Program-made: the position numbers and the translations under genes
NCBI GenBank assembly: GCA_044508625.1
Contig: JBIQHJ010000001.1
Span: forward strand, 186,001 to 250,000
DNA from: Castellaniella sp044508625
Lineage (GTDB): Bacteria > Pseudomonadota > Gammaproteobacteria > Burkholderiales > Burkholderiaceae_B
Direction: 5' to 3'
DNA: 64,000 nt
Shown: positions 33,806 to 42,906 of the stretch, piece after piece
Layout: every line of letters starts with the position of its first letter
How positions within the stretch are numbered: position 1 is the stretch's first letter
The notes under the pieces: generated by a model
What the model was told of the DNA's origin: nothing
The model's input: only the letters and a program-made list of their open reading frames with translations
The model's database searches: none

Positions 33806-34916
33806 CGCGAGGCTCTGGTGCGCGGCCCTGGTCCTGTGCGGCCAGGCCCAGGCGATGGCCGCGGATTGCGGCCCGGCCGCCGCATGGCCGCGCTGGGAGG
33901 CGTTCCAGGCCGCCGCCATCGCGCCCGAGGGCAGGGTCGTCGATCACTCCGATCCGCGCGCGATCACCACGTCCGAGGGCCAGGGCTATGCCCTGTTCCT
34001 CGCCCTGGTGAACGGCGATCGGCGCCTTTTCCAGCGGCTGTTGCGATGGACCGAGCGCGAGCTGGCGCGCGGCGACCTCACCGCGTACCTGCCGGCCTGG
34101 CTGTGGGGCGCGCGCGAGGAAGGGGGGCACGGGGTCCTGGACGCCAATACCGCATCGGACGCCGACCTCTGGATCGCCTATGCCCTGCTGGAGGCGGGCC
34201 GCCTGTGGAATGAACACCGCTATGCGGCCCTGGGCAGCCTGATGCTGGGCCGCATCGCCCGGGAGGAGATGGCCGAGGTCCCCGGCCTGGGCACCGTGCT
34301 GCTGCCCGGGATGCGAGGGTTCGCACACGACTGGGGATGGGTCCTGAATCCGAGCTACATGCCGCCGCAGATCTTCGAGCGGTTCGCGCGCGCGCAGGCC
34401 GAGGGGCCTTGGGCGGCCGCGCGCGCCGCATTGCCCCGGGTGCTGCGGCAGGGCGCTCCGCGCGGATACGCCGCCGACTGGATCGCCTGGCAGGCCGACC
34501 AGCAGGCCTTCGCGCCCCGTCGGGGGCGGGAGGCGACAGGCAGCTACGATGCGATCCGGGTCTACCTGTGGCTGGGCATGCTGGCCCCGGATGCGGCCGA
34601 TGCCCAGGCTCTCAAGACCCATTTCATGGCGATCGAGGGGCTGGTCGATGCCGAAGGCCGGTTGCCCGAGCGCATCGACGTCCTCGGTGGCGAATCCCAG
34701 GGCCGCGGGCCCGCCGGTTTCTCGGCGGCCGTGCTGCCCCTGCTGCGCGATGGCCCGCATGCCGCCGCGCTCGCGCGGCGCGCGGCCTCCGTCGGGCTCT
34801 CCGGGGACCGTTACTACGAGCAGATGCTGGCGCTGTTCGCCGAAGGCTGGATGCAGGGCCGCTACCGTTTCGATGCCCAGGGCGCCTTGCTGACCGGAGA
34901 CGCGGCATGTCCATGA
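33798..34916 (+). CDS. bcsZ: Endo-1,4-beta-glucanase BcsZ (GH8 cellulase)
   Basis: 372 residues with a signal peptide ending near AMAA (about 22). GH8 catalytic residues are in TTSEGQGYAL (Glu about 60, general acid) and GSYDAIRVYLW (Asp about 251, base). DANTASDADLWIAYALLEA and GWVLNPSYMPPQIF are conserved GH8 segments. It acts in the periplasm, trimming cellulose and aiding correct export. It overlaps bcsB by eight bases and bcsC by ten. Confidence 0.95.
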   Translation: MRSARLWCAALVLCGQAQAMAADCGPAAAWPRWEAFQAAAIAPEGRVVDHSDPRAITTSEGQGYALFLALVNGDRRLFQRLLRWTERELARGDLTAYLPAWLWGAREEGGHGVLDANTASDADLWIAYALLEAGRLWNEHRYAALGSLMLGRIAREEMAEVPGLGTVLLPGMRGFAHDWGWVLNPSYMPPQIFERFARAQAEGPWAAARAALPRVLRQGAPRGYAADWIAWQADQQAFAPRRGREATGSYDAIRVYLWLGMLAPDAADAQALKTHFMAIEGLVDAEGRLPERIDVLGGESQGRGPAGFSAAVLPLLRDGPHAAALARRAASVGLSGDRYYEQMLALFAEGWMQGRYRFDAQGALLTGDAACP

Positions 34917-37900
34917 TCCTTACCTGCCTGCGCATCGTTCTCCTGTGTCTCGCCGGCTGGGGCGTGGCGGGCGCGCAGGAGGCGCCCGGCCGGCCCACCG
35001 CCGAGGAGCGCCTGGTCGAGCAGGTCCGCCACGCGGAATCCCTGCACCGCGAGGACCTGGTCGATGACGCCCTCGCCCGCCTGTTCCGCATCCAGCCCGG
35101 CCACCCCGAAGGCCTGGCCGCGCAGTTCCGCCTGGCCATGCGCCGTGACGACCGGGACGCGGCGCAAGGAATCCTCGATCGCCTGGCCGCCGCGGCGCCG
35201 GGTTCCAAGGCCCATCGCGAGGCGGCCACCCTGTTTCGCCTGGAGACCTCCCAGGAGGTGATCGAGATGCTGGGCAGGGCACGCCTGTATGCGGCGGCGG
35301 GGCGCCTCGGCGAGGCACGCGAGCTCTACGACCGGGTGTTCGGCGGCGTGTATCCGACCGCGGACCTTGCCGCGGAATACTGGCAGTTCAGGGCTCGCGA
35401 GCCCGGCGGCCGGCCCGGGGCATTGGCCAATATCCGGACCGCCTTGGAGTCCCATCCCGAGGACGCCGGATTGCTGGCCGCGGCGGCGCGCCTGTCCCTG
35501 GCCGAGGGGCTGGAATCCGACGGTCTCGCCTACCTGCATCGGCTGGCCGGAACACAGGCGGGGCGCGCCGTGGCGGCCCGCATGGAGTTCGATCATCTGT
35601 CCGGGCAGGCCGTCTCGGAGGACACCGCGGCGCGCTGGCGCGCCTATGCGGAGCGCTACCGCGGCCATCCCCTGGCCGAGGAGGCCGGGGAACGCGCGGC
35701 GGGGCAGCAGGCGCTGCTCGACGATCCGGCCTGGCGGGCGGGCCAGGAGGGGATCGCCCTGATCAAGGCCAGGCGCGACACGCCCGGCGCGCTCGCGCGC
35801 TTGCGCCGGGCGGCCGCCGCCTATCCTCGAGATCCGAACATCCTTGGGGCGCTGGGCCTGGCCTGGCTGCGTTCCGGGGACCGGCGCCAGGCCTTGCGCC
35901 ATTTCGAGGCGGCCCGCGAGAACGAGGCCGTGGTGGGCGGGTCCGCGGCATGGGTGAGCCTGATCAAGTCCACGCGCTATTGGCTGCTGCTCGAGCAGGC
36001 GGGCGAGGCGGTGGGCCGCGAGGACTGGTCCCGGGCCGAGTCCCTGTACGCGCAGGCCCGGCGTCTCGAGCCCGGCGACGTGCACGCGCTCGTGAAGCAA
36101 GCCGACATGGCGTCCTTGCGCGGGCAGGCCGAACAGGCCTTGCGCCTGTATCGGCAGGCGCTGGGCATGGCGCCCGGCAGCGAGGCGGCCGTGCGCGGCA
36201 TCCGGCGCACCCTGGATGGAATGCCGCCGGATGTCGCCTTGGAGCGCCTGGGGTCGCTGAGGCTGCCGGATGGCTCGGCCCTGGCGGCCCTGCGCCGCCG
36301 GCTGGAATTGCGCCTCCATGTGCAATCGGCCGAGCGCGCCCAGGAGGCCCAGGATTGGCCCCGGGCCGTCGAGAGCTGGTCGGCCGCGCAGGCGCTCGAC
36401 CTCGATGATCCGTGGATCAGCCATCACCTGGCCGTCGCGTTGCGCCGCCAGGGGGCGGACGATGAGACGGTGATGCGGGCCTACGGCAAGCACCTGTCCC
36501 GCCATCCGGACGAGGCGGCCAGCCGGCACGCCCAGGCCTTGCTGCTGAGCGCGGGGGGCCATGGGCAGGCGGCCCTGGACGCCTTGGCGGTGATCGATCC
36601 AGCGCAATGGACGCCGGCCATGCACGCGCTCGCGGAGCGGCTGCGCGCGCAGTTGTCGATCGAGGCGGCCCGGCCGCTGCGCGAGGCCGGCCGCATCCAG
36701 GAGGCCATCGCCGCCCTGGAGGCCCATCCCCAGAGCGTCCCGATCCGAATGCAGGTCGCGCAGTGGGCGCTGGATGCCGGCAGCCCGGAAAAAGCCCTCG
36801 CGAACTACGGGGCGATCCTGCGGGAGGCGCCTGATCACGCCGATGCGTATCTCGGCCAGGCGCGGGCCTGGGCCGCGCGCGGGCAATGGCCGCGCGTGCG
36901 CGCGGCGCTGGAGCGCCCGCCCGAATCCCTGCGGCATCCCGATGCGAGCCAAAGCCGCGTGATGGCCGAGTTGTGGACGGGGCTGGGCGATCGCGCCCGG
37001 GCGCGCCGCATCCTGGATGCCGCCCGCACCGCCTCGCCGCGCGATCCCCTGGTCCAGCGGGACCTGGCGCGCCTCTCGGCGGCCGACGAGCCGCGGGCGG
37101 CGCTGGACCTCTACGCGGGCGCGATGCGGGCGGCCGGGCTGCTGCCGGGGGATGCCGGCGATCCCGTCGATCCGGCCGGGCTGAGCCGCGCCACGCGCCT
37201 GGAGGCGCAGGACGACTGGCTGGCGCGCGGCCTGCGCCGCGAGACGGCCGCCCTGTACCAGGACCGCAATCCCGTCCTCACCGTCATGAACGACTTCTGG
37301 TTCCGCAACGACGGCACGCCGGGGGTGTCGCGCCTGAAGGCCGACACCACGGTCGCCCGCCTGGAATTCCCCATGGACGCGGGGCGGCTCTTTCTGCAGG
37401 CCGACCACGTCCGCATGGACGCGGGCACCTTCGACACCGGGGCGGACGGCACCCATGCCCAGTGGTTCGGTTCCTGCCGCCTCGGCGGCCGGGACGGCGG
37501 GGGGAGGATGCGCTCGCTGCCGGGCTGCGCCGGGGGCTTGAGCCAGGCCGCCCGGGGCACCAGCCTGGCCGTGGGCTACGAGCGGGGCGGATTCAGCGCC
37601 GACGTGGGCCACAGCCCCTTCGGCTTCGCGGTCGGCAATTGGCTGGGCGGCGTGAGCTACCGGGACAAGCTCGGGCAGGTCGGCTGGCGGCTCACGCTGT
37701 CGCGCCGGCCGATGTCCAATTCCCTGCTGTCCTTCGCGGGCACCGAGGATCCGCGCACGGGCATCGTCTGGGGCGGCGTGGTGGCGACGGGCCCCAGCCT
37801 GGGCCTGAGCTGGGACCAGGGCGGCAGCGACGGGGTCTGGGCGGACCTGAGCCACCACCGGCTGACCGGCCTGAACGTCGAGGACAATCGCCGCACGCGC

Positions 37901-38461
37901 CTGATGGCCGGCTACTATCGGCGGCTGATCAATGAGCCCCACGAGGTGCTGTCGGTGGGCGTCAACGCCATGTACTGGACCTATCAAAAGGACCTGGGCG
38001 AGTACACCCTCGGCCATGGCGGCTACTACAGCCCGCAGCGCTACCAGTCGCTGTCCCTGCCTCTGCGCTATGCGCGCCGCGGCGCGGACTGGTCCTTCGT
38101 CGTGGACGGCTCGATCTCCACCTCGTGGTCGAAATCCGACGGCGGCTCGTACTATCCGCTGCCCGGCCTGATCGAGGCGCCGCTGGGCGCCCTGTCGGCG
38201 CAGGGCGTCTCCGCCGCAGGCGCCCTGGCCGAGAGCCGGTTCTCGCCGAGCTCGGGGAGGGGCACGGGCTATTACCTCCGCCTCGCCGCCGAGCGCCGCC
38301 TGAGCGATCACTGGGTGCTGGGCGGGGCCTTCGAGGTGCAAAAGAGCGAGGACTATTCGCCCAACCGGGCCATGCTCTACCTGCGCTACACCCTCGAGCC
38401 CTGGCGCGGCGACCTGCCCTTGCCGGTCTCGCCGATAAAGGCCTATTCGGACTTCAAGTAG
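34907..38461 (+). CDS. bcsC: Cellulose synthase outer-membrane subunit BcsC
   Basis: 1184 residues, the usual size. A signal peptide ends near GVAGAQ (about 23). Roughly residues 25-770 are TPR repeats (for example PNILGALGLAWLRSGDRRQALRHF in shortened form), forming a periplasmic scaffold. The C-terminal ~380 residues form the BcsC beta-barrel pore, ending SEDYSPNRAMLYLRYTLEPW. It exports the chain across the outer membrane. Last gene of the operon, convergent with ybaK with a 19-base gap; no terminator hairpin with T-run is visible. Confidence 0.94.
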   Translation: MSMILTCLRIVLLCLAGWGVAGAQEAPGRPTAEERLVEQVRHAESLHREDLVDDALARLFRIQPGHPEGLAAQFRLAMRRDDRDAAQGILDRLAAAAPGSKAHREAATLFRLETSQEVIEMLGRARLYAAAGRLGEARELYDRVFGGVYPTADLAAEYWQFRAREPGGRPGALANIRTALESHPEDAGLLAAAARLSLAEGLESDGLAYLHRLAGTQAGRAVAARMEFDHLSGQAVSEDTAARWRAYAERYRGHPLAEEAGERAAGQQALLDDPAWRAGQEGIALIKARRDTPGALARLRRAAAAYPRDPNILGALGLAWLRSGDRRQALRHFEAARENEAVVGGSAAWVSLIKSTRYWLLLEQAGEAVGREDWSRAESLYAQARRLEPGDVHALVKQADMASLRGQAEQALRLYRQALGMAPGSEAAVRGIRRTLDGMPPDVALERLGSLRLPDGSALAALRRRLELRLHVQSAERAQEAQDWPRAVESWSAAQALDLDDPWISHHLAVALRRQGADDETVMRAYGKHLSRHPDEAASRHAQALLLSAGGHGQAALDALAVIDPAQWTPAMHALAERLRAQLSIEAARPLREAGRIQEAIAALEAHPQSVPIRMQVAQWALDAGSPEKALANYGAILREAPDHADAYLGQARAWAARGQWPRVRAALERPPESLRHPDASQSRVMAELWTGLGDRARARRILDAARTASPRDPLVQRDLARLSAADEPRAALDLYAGAMRAAGLLPGDAGDPVDPAGLSRATRLEAQDDWLARGLRRETAALYQDRNPVLTVMNDFWFRNDGTPGVSRLKADTTVARLEFPMDAGRLFLQADHVRMDAGTFDTGADGTHAQWFGSCRLGGRDGGGRMRSLPGCAGGLSQAARGTSLAVGYERGGFSADVGHSPFGFAVGNWLGGVSYRDKLGQVGWRLTLSRRPMSNSLLSFAGTEDPRTGIVWGGVVATGPSLGLSWDQGGSDGVWADLSHHRLTGLNVEDNRRTRLMAGYYRRLINEPHEVLSVGVNAMYWTYQKDLGEYTLGHGGYYSPQRYQSLSLPLRYARRGADWSFVVDGSISTSWSKSDGGSYYPLPGLIEAPLGALSAQGVSAAGALAESRFSPSSGRGTGYYLRLAAERRLSDHWVLGGAFEVQKSEDYSPNRAMLYLRYTLEPWRGDLPLPVSPIKAYSDFK

Positions 38462-38480
38462 CCGGCCGGCCCGGGAGGCC

Positions 38481-38978
38481 TCATTCCCCGCGCTCCAGCG
38501 CCACCCGCACGGGCCGGGCGTCCAGCGCCCGCGCCAGCGCGCCGGGGGCGACGCTGATCAGGTAGCCGCGCCGGCCTCCGTTGACGTAGATCGTCGGATA
38601 TTCCAGCAGGGTTTCCTCGATCCACACCGGCATGCGCTTGCGCGTGGCGAAGGGCGAGGTGCCGCCCACCTGGTAGCCCGAATGGCGCTGGGCCGTTTCG
38701 GGGGCGCAGGGCGCGATCTTCTTGGCGCCGGTCTGGCGCGCGAGGTTCTTGGTCGAGACCTCGCAGTCGCCGTGCATGACGACGACCAGCGGCCGGGCCT
38801 GCTCGTCTTCCATGATGAGGGTCTTGGCGACCTGGTGCAGGTCCACGCCCAACTGGCGCGCGGCCTCGCGCGCGCCCCCGTGGTCCACGTAGTCGTAGGG
38901 GTGCTCGCCGAAGGGGATCTTTTGCTGGCGCAGCCAGTGGGTGGCGGGGGTCTCGGAGGTGTGCCTGGTCTTGGACAT
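38481..38978 (-). CDS. ybaK: Cys-tRNA(Pro)/Cys-tRNA(Cys) deacylase YbaK
   Basis: 165 residues. It hydrolyses Cys mischarged on tRNA(Pro). YbaK/EbsC family signatures: HGGAREAARQLGVDLHQVAKT, LIMEDEQARPLVVVMHGD, KKIAPCAPETAQRHSGYQVG with the lysine/glycine of the editing site, and TSPFATRKRMPVWIEE. The start at 38978 lies 40 bases after xerD on the same strand; the longer open frame upstream is xerD read out of frame. Confidence 0.92.
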   Translation of the reverse strand: MSKTRHTSETPATHWLRQQKIPFGEHPYDYVDHGGAREAARQLGVDLHQVAKTLIMEDEQARPLVVVMHGDCEVSTKNLARQTGAKKIAPCAPETAQRHSGYQVGGTSPFATRKRMPVWIEETLLEYPTIYVNGGRRGYLISVAPGALARALDARPVRVALERGE

Positions 38979-39018
38979 GGGGCCGTGGGTCCTCGGGTTT
39001 CGGCGGGTTGGGGCGGGT

Positions 39019-39954
39019 TCAGGCGCGCGGATGGTGCTGCGCGTGCAGGGTCTTGAGGCGCTCGCGCGCCACGTGCGTGTAGATCTGGGTCGTCGAGATG
39101 TCGGCGTGGCCCAGGAGCATCTGCACCACGCGCAGGTCGGCGCCGTGGTTGAGCAGGTGCGTGGCGAAGGCATGGCGCAGCACGTGCGGCGACAGCGGGA
39201 CGCGGATGTCGGCCTGGGCCGCGTACTTGCGGATCAGCAGCCAGAAGGACTGGCGGCTCATGCCCGCGCCGCGCCCCGTCACGAACAGGGCGTCGCAGGC
39301 GCGCGCGCCCAGCAGGGCGGGCCTGCCCCGGGCCAGGTACTGGCCGATCCAGTACAGGGCCTCCTCGCCGAGCGGCACCAGGCGGTCCTTGCCGCCCTTG
39401 CCCATGACCACGCGCACCACGCCGTCCCCCAGGCTGGCGTCCTGGACGGCCAGGCCCACCAGCTCGCTCACGCGCAGGCCCGTGGCGTACAGGGTCTCGA
39501 TCATGGCGCGGTCCCGCAGCCCCAGCGTGCTGCCCACGTCGGGCGCGGCCAGCAGCGCCTCCACCTGGGACTCTGACAGGGTCTTGGGAAAGCGGGCGGG
39601 CTGGCGGGCGCTGCGCAGGCCCAGGCAGGGATCCTGCGCGCACAGGCCGCGGCGCAAGGCCCACAGGTAATAGCGCCGCAGCGCCGCGAGGCGCCGGTTG
39701 GCGGTGCTGGCCTTGCTGTGGGCGTGCTGGGCCGCGAACCAGGACCGGATGTCCTCGGCGCGCGCCGATTCCGGCGAGCGGCCCGACGCGGCCGCGAGCC
39801 AGCGCGCAAAGGCGGCGAGGTCGCGCCGGTAGGCCGCCAGGGTATTGTCCGCCAGGCCGTCCTCGAGCCACAGGGTGTCGAGAAAGGCGTCGATGGTGGA
39901 GGGATTGACGGTGTTGGCCATGGAACGAGGGCGGGCAGATTGATCGGGGTTCAT
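39019..39954 (-). CDS. xerD: Site-specific tyrosine recombinase XerD
   Basis: 311 residues from the ATG at 39954 (39921 is an alternative; neither has a clear ribosome-binding site). With XerC it resolves chromosome dimers at dif. An N-terminal SAM-like core-binding domain (IDAFLDTLWLEDGLADNTLAAY) precedes the catalytic domain. All catalytic residues are visible: Arg in ATGLRVSEL, Lys in GKGGKDR, HxxR in HVLRHAFA, His in LGHADISTT, and Tyr in IYTHV. The length and N-terminus are those of chromosomal XerD, not a mobile-element integrase. Confidence 0.93.
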   Translation of the reverse strand: MNPDQSARPRSMANTVNPSTIDAFLDTLWLEDGLADNTLAAYRRDLAAFARWLAAASGRSPESARAEDIRSWFAAQHAHSKASTANRRLAALRRYYLWALRRGLCAQDPCLGLRSARQPARFPKTLSESQVEALLAAPDVGSTLGLRDRAMIETLYATGLRVSELVGLAVQDASLGDGVVRVVMGKGGKDRLVPLGEEALYWIGQYLARGRPALLGARACDALFVTGRGAGMSRQSFWLLIRKYAAQADIRVPLSPHVLRHAFATHLLNHGADLRVVQMLLGHADISTTQIYTHVARERLKTLHAQHHPRA

Positions 39955-40075
39955 TGGGCAGCGTTGCCTTGGGCGATCTTCGGCCATCAGATTGCAGGTT
40001 TATTTGCGCTCTGGCAAGTCGCTGGCGCCGTCGCGCCGCCCACGCCCGGCGGCGAGCGGAGCCCGGCCCTCTCGT

Positions 40076-40519
40076 TCACGGCAGCGCCTTGGCAAGCGAT
40101 TGCCACGCAAGCATCGCGCAGCGCTTGCGCGCCGATTGCCGGCGCAGCAGCCGCAGGGGCTGCAGAAGGCCGGGCAGCGGCAAATCGACGGAGTCGTCCG
40201 AAAACCATTGCTGGATCCCGTCGGCCAGCTCTCGGGCCATGTCCGTCGTCGACCCTTGCACGGCCTGCGTCATCAGGGAAGCCGATGCGACGGCGATCGA
40301 GCAGGCGTAGCCCGTAAAACGCACGTCGGTGATCACGCCGTGGTCTTCGTCGATACCGACTTCGATATGATCGCCGCACAAGGGATTCCTGCTGCTGCCG
40401 CAGTGCTCCATTCCCTGCACCGCCGCGCGGTTGTGGGGGTGGCGGAAGTTGTCGCGCAATATGGCCTGCCACACCCTGTGCGCATCGGCATCCCTGTCGT
40501 TCCGCTCCTGGCTGCTCAT
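40076..40519 (-). CDS. SufU-like iron-sulfur scaffold / sulfurtransferase protein
   Basis: 147 residues, NifU_N fold. Three conserved cysteines and an aspartate are present: C48 and D50 in NPLCGD, C73 in GYACSIAVASAS, and C134 in RKRCAM. This is the SufU pattern, in which the set binds zinc and accepts sulfur from a SufS desulfurase. It starts 14 bases after the cysteine desulfurase gene on the same strand, behind xdhC. In this setting it may relay sulfur to the molybdenum cofactor instead of building Fe-S clusters; that is inference. Confidence 0.82.
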   Translation of the reverse strand: MSSQERNDRDADAHRVWQAILRDNFRHPHNRAAVQGMEHCGSSRNPLCGDHIEVGIDEDHGVITDVRFTGYACSIAVASASLMTQAVQGSTTDMARELADGIQQWFSDDSVDLPLPGLLQPLRLLRRQSARKRCAMLAWQSLAKALP

Positions 40520-40532
40520 GCCTTGCCGCCGT

Positions 40533-41783
40533 CTAGCGAAACGCCGCGATGGCCTGCTCGATGGCCCGCAGCAGCGCCGCGACGTCAGCGTGGGTGTTGT
40601 AGGGCGCGAAACTTGCGCGCAGCGTCGCCCGCGTGGCCAGCACCCGCATGAGCGGCTGGCAGCAGTGATGCCCGGCGCGCAAGGCAACGCCCGCGCTGGC
40701 CGCCGTCTGCGCAACATCATGCGGGTGTATTCCCTCCACATTGAATGCCACGATGCCGGCGTACTGCCGCGCATCTGCCGGCGGCCCATAGACCACGACC
40801 CCCGGGATCTCCTCCAGGCCCCATATCGCCTCGTCACGCAGGCGGCGCACGTGCTCTTGCGCCTCCTCCGGCATGTGCGCCTCGATGAATCGAGCGGCCT
40901 CGGCCAGCCCCGCGGCGCCGGCCAGGTTCGGCGAGCCCGCCTCGAATCTGGCCGGTGCCGGCAGCCAGGAGGAGTCGTCGGCACCGACCTCGTCGACCAT
41001 GCCGCCGCCCAGCAGCAGGGGCTGCATTTCAGCCCGGCGTGCCGCGTTGGCATACAGCACGCCAATGCCTGTCGGGCCATACATCTTGTGTGCCGAAAAG
41101 GCGTAGAAGTCGCAGCCAAGGTCGCCGACGTCGACCGGGATGTGGCCAATGGCCTGGGCGCCGTCCACCAGTACCGGAATGCCGCGTTCATGGGCTTGCC
41201 GAATGAGTGCGGCAATGGGATTGATGATGCCGAGCACGTTCGAGACATGAGTGACGGCAAGCAGGCCGACGTGACGGGAGGAAGGCGGCGGCAGCTCCTG
41301 CAGTACGCCGTGCGCGTCGCAATGGAGGATGCGCAGCCTTGCGCCACTTGCCTTGCAGGCCGCCTGCCAGGGCAAGAAATTGGAATGATGCTCCATGGCG
41401 GTTACCCAGACCTCGTCGCCCGCGCGCAGGCGGTTCCTGGCCCAGCCGGCCGCCGCCAGGTTGATGGATTCCGTGGCGCCGCGCGTGAATATGATGTCCG
41501 CGTCGCTTGCCGCGCCCAGGAAGCCTCCGATGGTCGAACGTGCGGCCTCGTAGACCTCGGTGGCCGCCCCCGCCAGATCGTACAGCCCCCTGTGAACCGC
41601 CGCGTAGCGCTGCGTATAGCAGTTTCCAATGGCGTCGATGACGGCCGCGGGCTTGTGTGTCGTTGCCGCGTTGTCCAAGTAATGCAGGTGCTTGCCGGCC
41701 GCGGCGAGCAGAGGGAACATCCGCCTCAGGGACTCGGGATCGAATCGTTTGCCGTCGGCCGGGCGGGTGGCGGTGCGCGTCAT
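40533..41783 (-). CDS. SufS/CsdA-type (group II) cysteine desulfurase, probably for molybdenum cofactor sulfuration
   Basis: 416 residues, PLP enzyme releasing sulfur from cysteine as a persulfide. It has YLDNAATTHKP at the start, TRGATESINLAA, AMEHHSNFLPWQ, VDGAQAIGHIPVD and the PLP lysine in FSAHKMYGPTGIGVLY (K233). The active cysteine lies in RAGHHCCQPL (about 371-373). The start overlaps the xdhC stop by four bases. In Rhodobacter capsulatus a NifS-type desulfurase (NifS4) hands sulfur to XdhC-bound Moco; the tight coupling here suggests the same role. A function in Fe-S assembly is the alternative. Confidence 0.85.
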   Translation of the reverse strand: MTRTATRPADGKRFDPESLRRMFPLLAAAGKHLHYLDNAATTHKPAAVIDAIGNCYTQRYAAVHRGLYDLAGAATEVYEAARSTIGGFLGAASDADIIFTRGATESINLAAAGWARNRLRAGDEVWVTAMEHHSNFLPWQAACKASGARLRILHCDAHGVLQELPPPSSRHVGLLAVTHVSNVLGIINPIAALIRQAHERGIPVLVDGAQAIGHIPVDVGDLGCDFYAFSAHKMYGPTGIGVLYANAARRAEMQPLLLGGGMVDEVGADDSSWLPAPARFEAGSPNLAGAAGLAEAARFIEAHMPEEAQEHVRRLRDEAIWGLEEIPGVVVYGPPADARQYAGIVAFNVEGIHPHDVAQTAASAGVALRAGHHCCQPLMRVLATRATLRASFAPYNTHADVAALLRAIEQAIAAFR

Positions 41784-42715
41784 TTGCTCGATCCGCCCGC
41801 GGCCGGAAGGGTGGCCTGGCTCGACATGAGGATATCCGACATGCGCCTGCCCGAGCCGCCACGCCTCAGCATGACGATTTCGCTGATGACGGACAGCGCG
41901 ATTTCCTCCGGTGTGCGCGCGCCAATGTCGAGGCCCGCGCGGATGTTCACCCTGTCGAGCCGTTCTTGGGGAAAACCGGCTTCCTTGAGGTAATCCATCA
42001 CCAGGCTGGCGCGTTTGTGGCTGGCTATCAGCGCGATGTAGCCGGGTCGGGCCGCAAGCGCCCGCTGCATGGATTCGTGGTCGCCCTTGTGCTGCGTCGC
42101 GATCACGACGAAGTCCTGCGGACCCGGCTCGAGGGATGAGTAGTCGGGATCGTCGCTGATCAGGCGGTGGGCGTCGGGGAACCTCTCGGCCGTCGCGATG
42201 GGGTCATTGACCGCCACGTTGAATCCCACGGTATCCGCGAAATGGCACAGGCATTCCGCTATGCGCCCGTGGCCCATGATCCAGAGCGTGGGCTTGGGCT
42301 GAATGGGTTCGATGAAAACCCGCATGCTGCCGCCGCAGGGCATGCCGACGCCCAGGACCTCATCGTCCAGGTCGATGTCCATCATTTTGGTTTTGCCTGT
42401 ATCCATGCATTCGAGCGCCGCGCTGCCGACCGCGGATTCGGCGCAGCCGCCGCCCACCCAGCCGGCCATTATCCGGCCTTCCGGACCGATAATGGCCTTT
42501 GCCCCCGTCTTTGCCGAAACCGAGCCTATTGCCTCGACCACGGTGGCGACTGCGTGAAGCTCGCCGCGATCGCGCAATTCAAGCAGTATGTCGATGATCT
42601 CTCTTGCCATATGGTTTGCCGTGCCTATGATGTTTCGCAATTCCGGCATGGATTCGATCGACGAATGCGAAAGCCGGTATTTTTGCGACCCCTCCGGGGC
42701 GGATATCACAAGCAT
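41780..42715 (-). CDS. xdhC: XdhC/CoxI-family molybdenum cofactor chaperone
   Basis: 311 residues from the ATG at 42715; internal starts at 42649 and 42610 are possible and none has a strong ribosome-binding site. The N-terminal XdhC_CoxI domain contains GPEGRIMAGWVGGGCAES and the conserved CGG in GVGMPCGGSMRVF. The C-terminal Rossmann domain starts LWIMGHGRIAECL. XdhC proteins bind Moco, promote its sulfuration and insert it into xanthine-dehydrogenase-family enzymes. Its likely client is the molybdenum hydroxylase at 53,320-57,675. Confidence 0.87.
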   Translation of the reverse strand: MLVISAPEGSQKYRLSHSSIESMPELRNIIGTANHMAREIIDILLELRDRGELHAVATVVEAIGSVSAKTGAKAIIGPEGRIMAGWVGGGCAESAVGSAALECMDTGKTKMMDIDLDDEVLGVGMPCGGSMRVFIEPIQPKPTLWIMGHGRIAECLCHFADTVGFNVAVNDPIATAERFPDAHRLISDDPDYSSLEPGPQDFVVIATQHKGDHESMQRALAARPGYIALIASHKRASLVMDYLKEAGFPQERLDRVNIRAGLDIGARTPEEIALSVISEIVMLRRGGSGRRMSDILMSSQATLPAAGGSSK

Positions 42716-42739
42716 ATTCCGAAAAAGCGGCCCGCGCGA

Positions 42740-42760
42740 TCCATCAATCTAATTGATGGA
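42740..42760. promoter_or_regulatory. Perfect 9+3+9 palindrome in the xdhC / ubiD intergenic region
   Basis: TCCATCAAT-CTA-ATTGATGGA is an exact inverted repeat lying 24 bases from the xdhC start, in the AT-rich gap between the divergent xdhC and UbiD genes. It is a strong operator candidate for control of both transcripts. The island encodes LysR and AraC proteins that could bind it, but the cognate regulator is not known. Confidence 0.55.
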
Positions 42761-42906
42761 TGCTATCACTATATATTACTTGAACTGATCGATACCCGTC
42801 TGTAGACTGAATTCGGTGGCGGTTCCGATATTGAGTTGCACTGGCCCGCGACCGCGATGAAGTGGTTGCATGGAAATATAAGAATATCGTGCCCATGGAG
42901 GAAGGA

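Noticed and set aside
39019..39954. Tyrosine recombinase as the integrase of a genomic island
   Set aside because: Length, N-terminus and neighbourhood fit the housekeeping XerD; no excisionase, attachment repeats or phage genes are near.
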